A stretch of 5,133 nucleotides of DNA. Origin: an uncultured Bacilli bacterium (GTDB lineage: Bacteria; Bacillota_I; Bacilli_A; RF39; UBA660). The position numbers were made by a program, and so were the translations under genes. The notes under the pieces are model-generated. The model was not told where the DNA came from. It made no database searches and worked only from the letters and a program-made list of their open reading frames with translations. Location of the stretch: positions 1 to 5,133 of the forward strand of contig CAPZYV010000070.1 in the NCBI GenBank assembly GCA_948750805.1, written 5' to 3'. Below, piece after piece: positions 5,072-5,133 of the stretch (positions are counted from its first letter, which is position 1; each line of letters opens with the position of its first letter).

Positions 5072-5133
5072 TGGTGGGCGCTATAGGACTCGAACCTATG
5101 ACCCCCTGCTTGTAAGGCAGGTGCTCTAACCAA
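5072..5133 (-). tRNA. tRNA-Val (anticodon TAC), 5' end cut by the window edge
   Basis: 62 bases of the gene are visible with encoded CCA. Anticodon stem CCTGC/GCAGG encloses CTTACAA (anticodon 5114-5112), and the T arm is ATAGG-TTCGAGT-CCTAT. The 5' acceptor strand and part of the D arm lie beyond the right edge. It is the first visible gene of the Val-Thr-Tyr-Gln-Lys cluster, whose promoter is outside the window. Confidence 0.95.

Noticed and set aside
1..5133. CRISPR array, insertion sequence, att site or defence cassette
   Set aside because: I found no regularly spaced repeats, transposase or integrase coding, or defence gene. The tRNA cluster could be an integration site, but no attachment-site duplication is visible.

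Overview
The window comes from a very AT-rich bacterium with Gram-positive-type signals. It has strong GAGG/GGTGA Shine-Dalgarno (SD) sites, sigma-A-like promoters (mostly with an extended TGn -10), stem-loop/T-tract terminators, and tRNA genes that encode their own CCA ends. Tryptophan is encoded by TGG where it occurs, and no in-frame TGA is seen. With the short enolase and the bacterial DeoD phosphorylase, this fits a low-GC Firmicute or Mollicutes-related member of the Bacilli, such as an uncultured gut lineage. The lineage is an inference.

Layout. Positions 1-236 are T-rich and mostly non-coding. They hold a plausible leftward promoter, the possible first codons of a gene leaving the window on the left, and a short palindrome/direct-repeat cluster. 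A small regulator with two XRE-type helix-turn-helix domains (237-761, +) follows. It converges on a minus-strand block through a shared bidirectional terminator. Read 5'->3', that block is enolase (3387-2155), an unrecognised 174-residue protein (2109-1585) and purine nucleoside phosphorylase deoD (1512-781). Diverging from enolase is a 338-residue protein (3591-4607, +) with the fold signature of alanine racemase but without its catalytic residues. Its terminator faces that of a minus-strand tRNA cluster, transcribed Val-Thr-Tyr-Gln-Lys; the Val gene is cut by the right edge.

How the genes relate. Enolase (glycolysis) and DeoD (purine salvage) are housekeeping genes. The 174-residue gene probably lies on the enolase transcript, and a hairpin covers its ribosome binding site, so it may be translated at a lower level. 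deoD has its own promoter and SD. I see no defence island, CRISPR array, transposase or prophage gene. The observations most worth following are the racemase-like probable pseudoenzyme, a PD...ExK motif in the 174-residue protein, and unusual bases in the tRNA-Tyr and tRNA-Gln genes.
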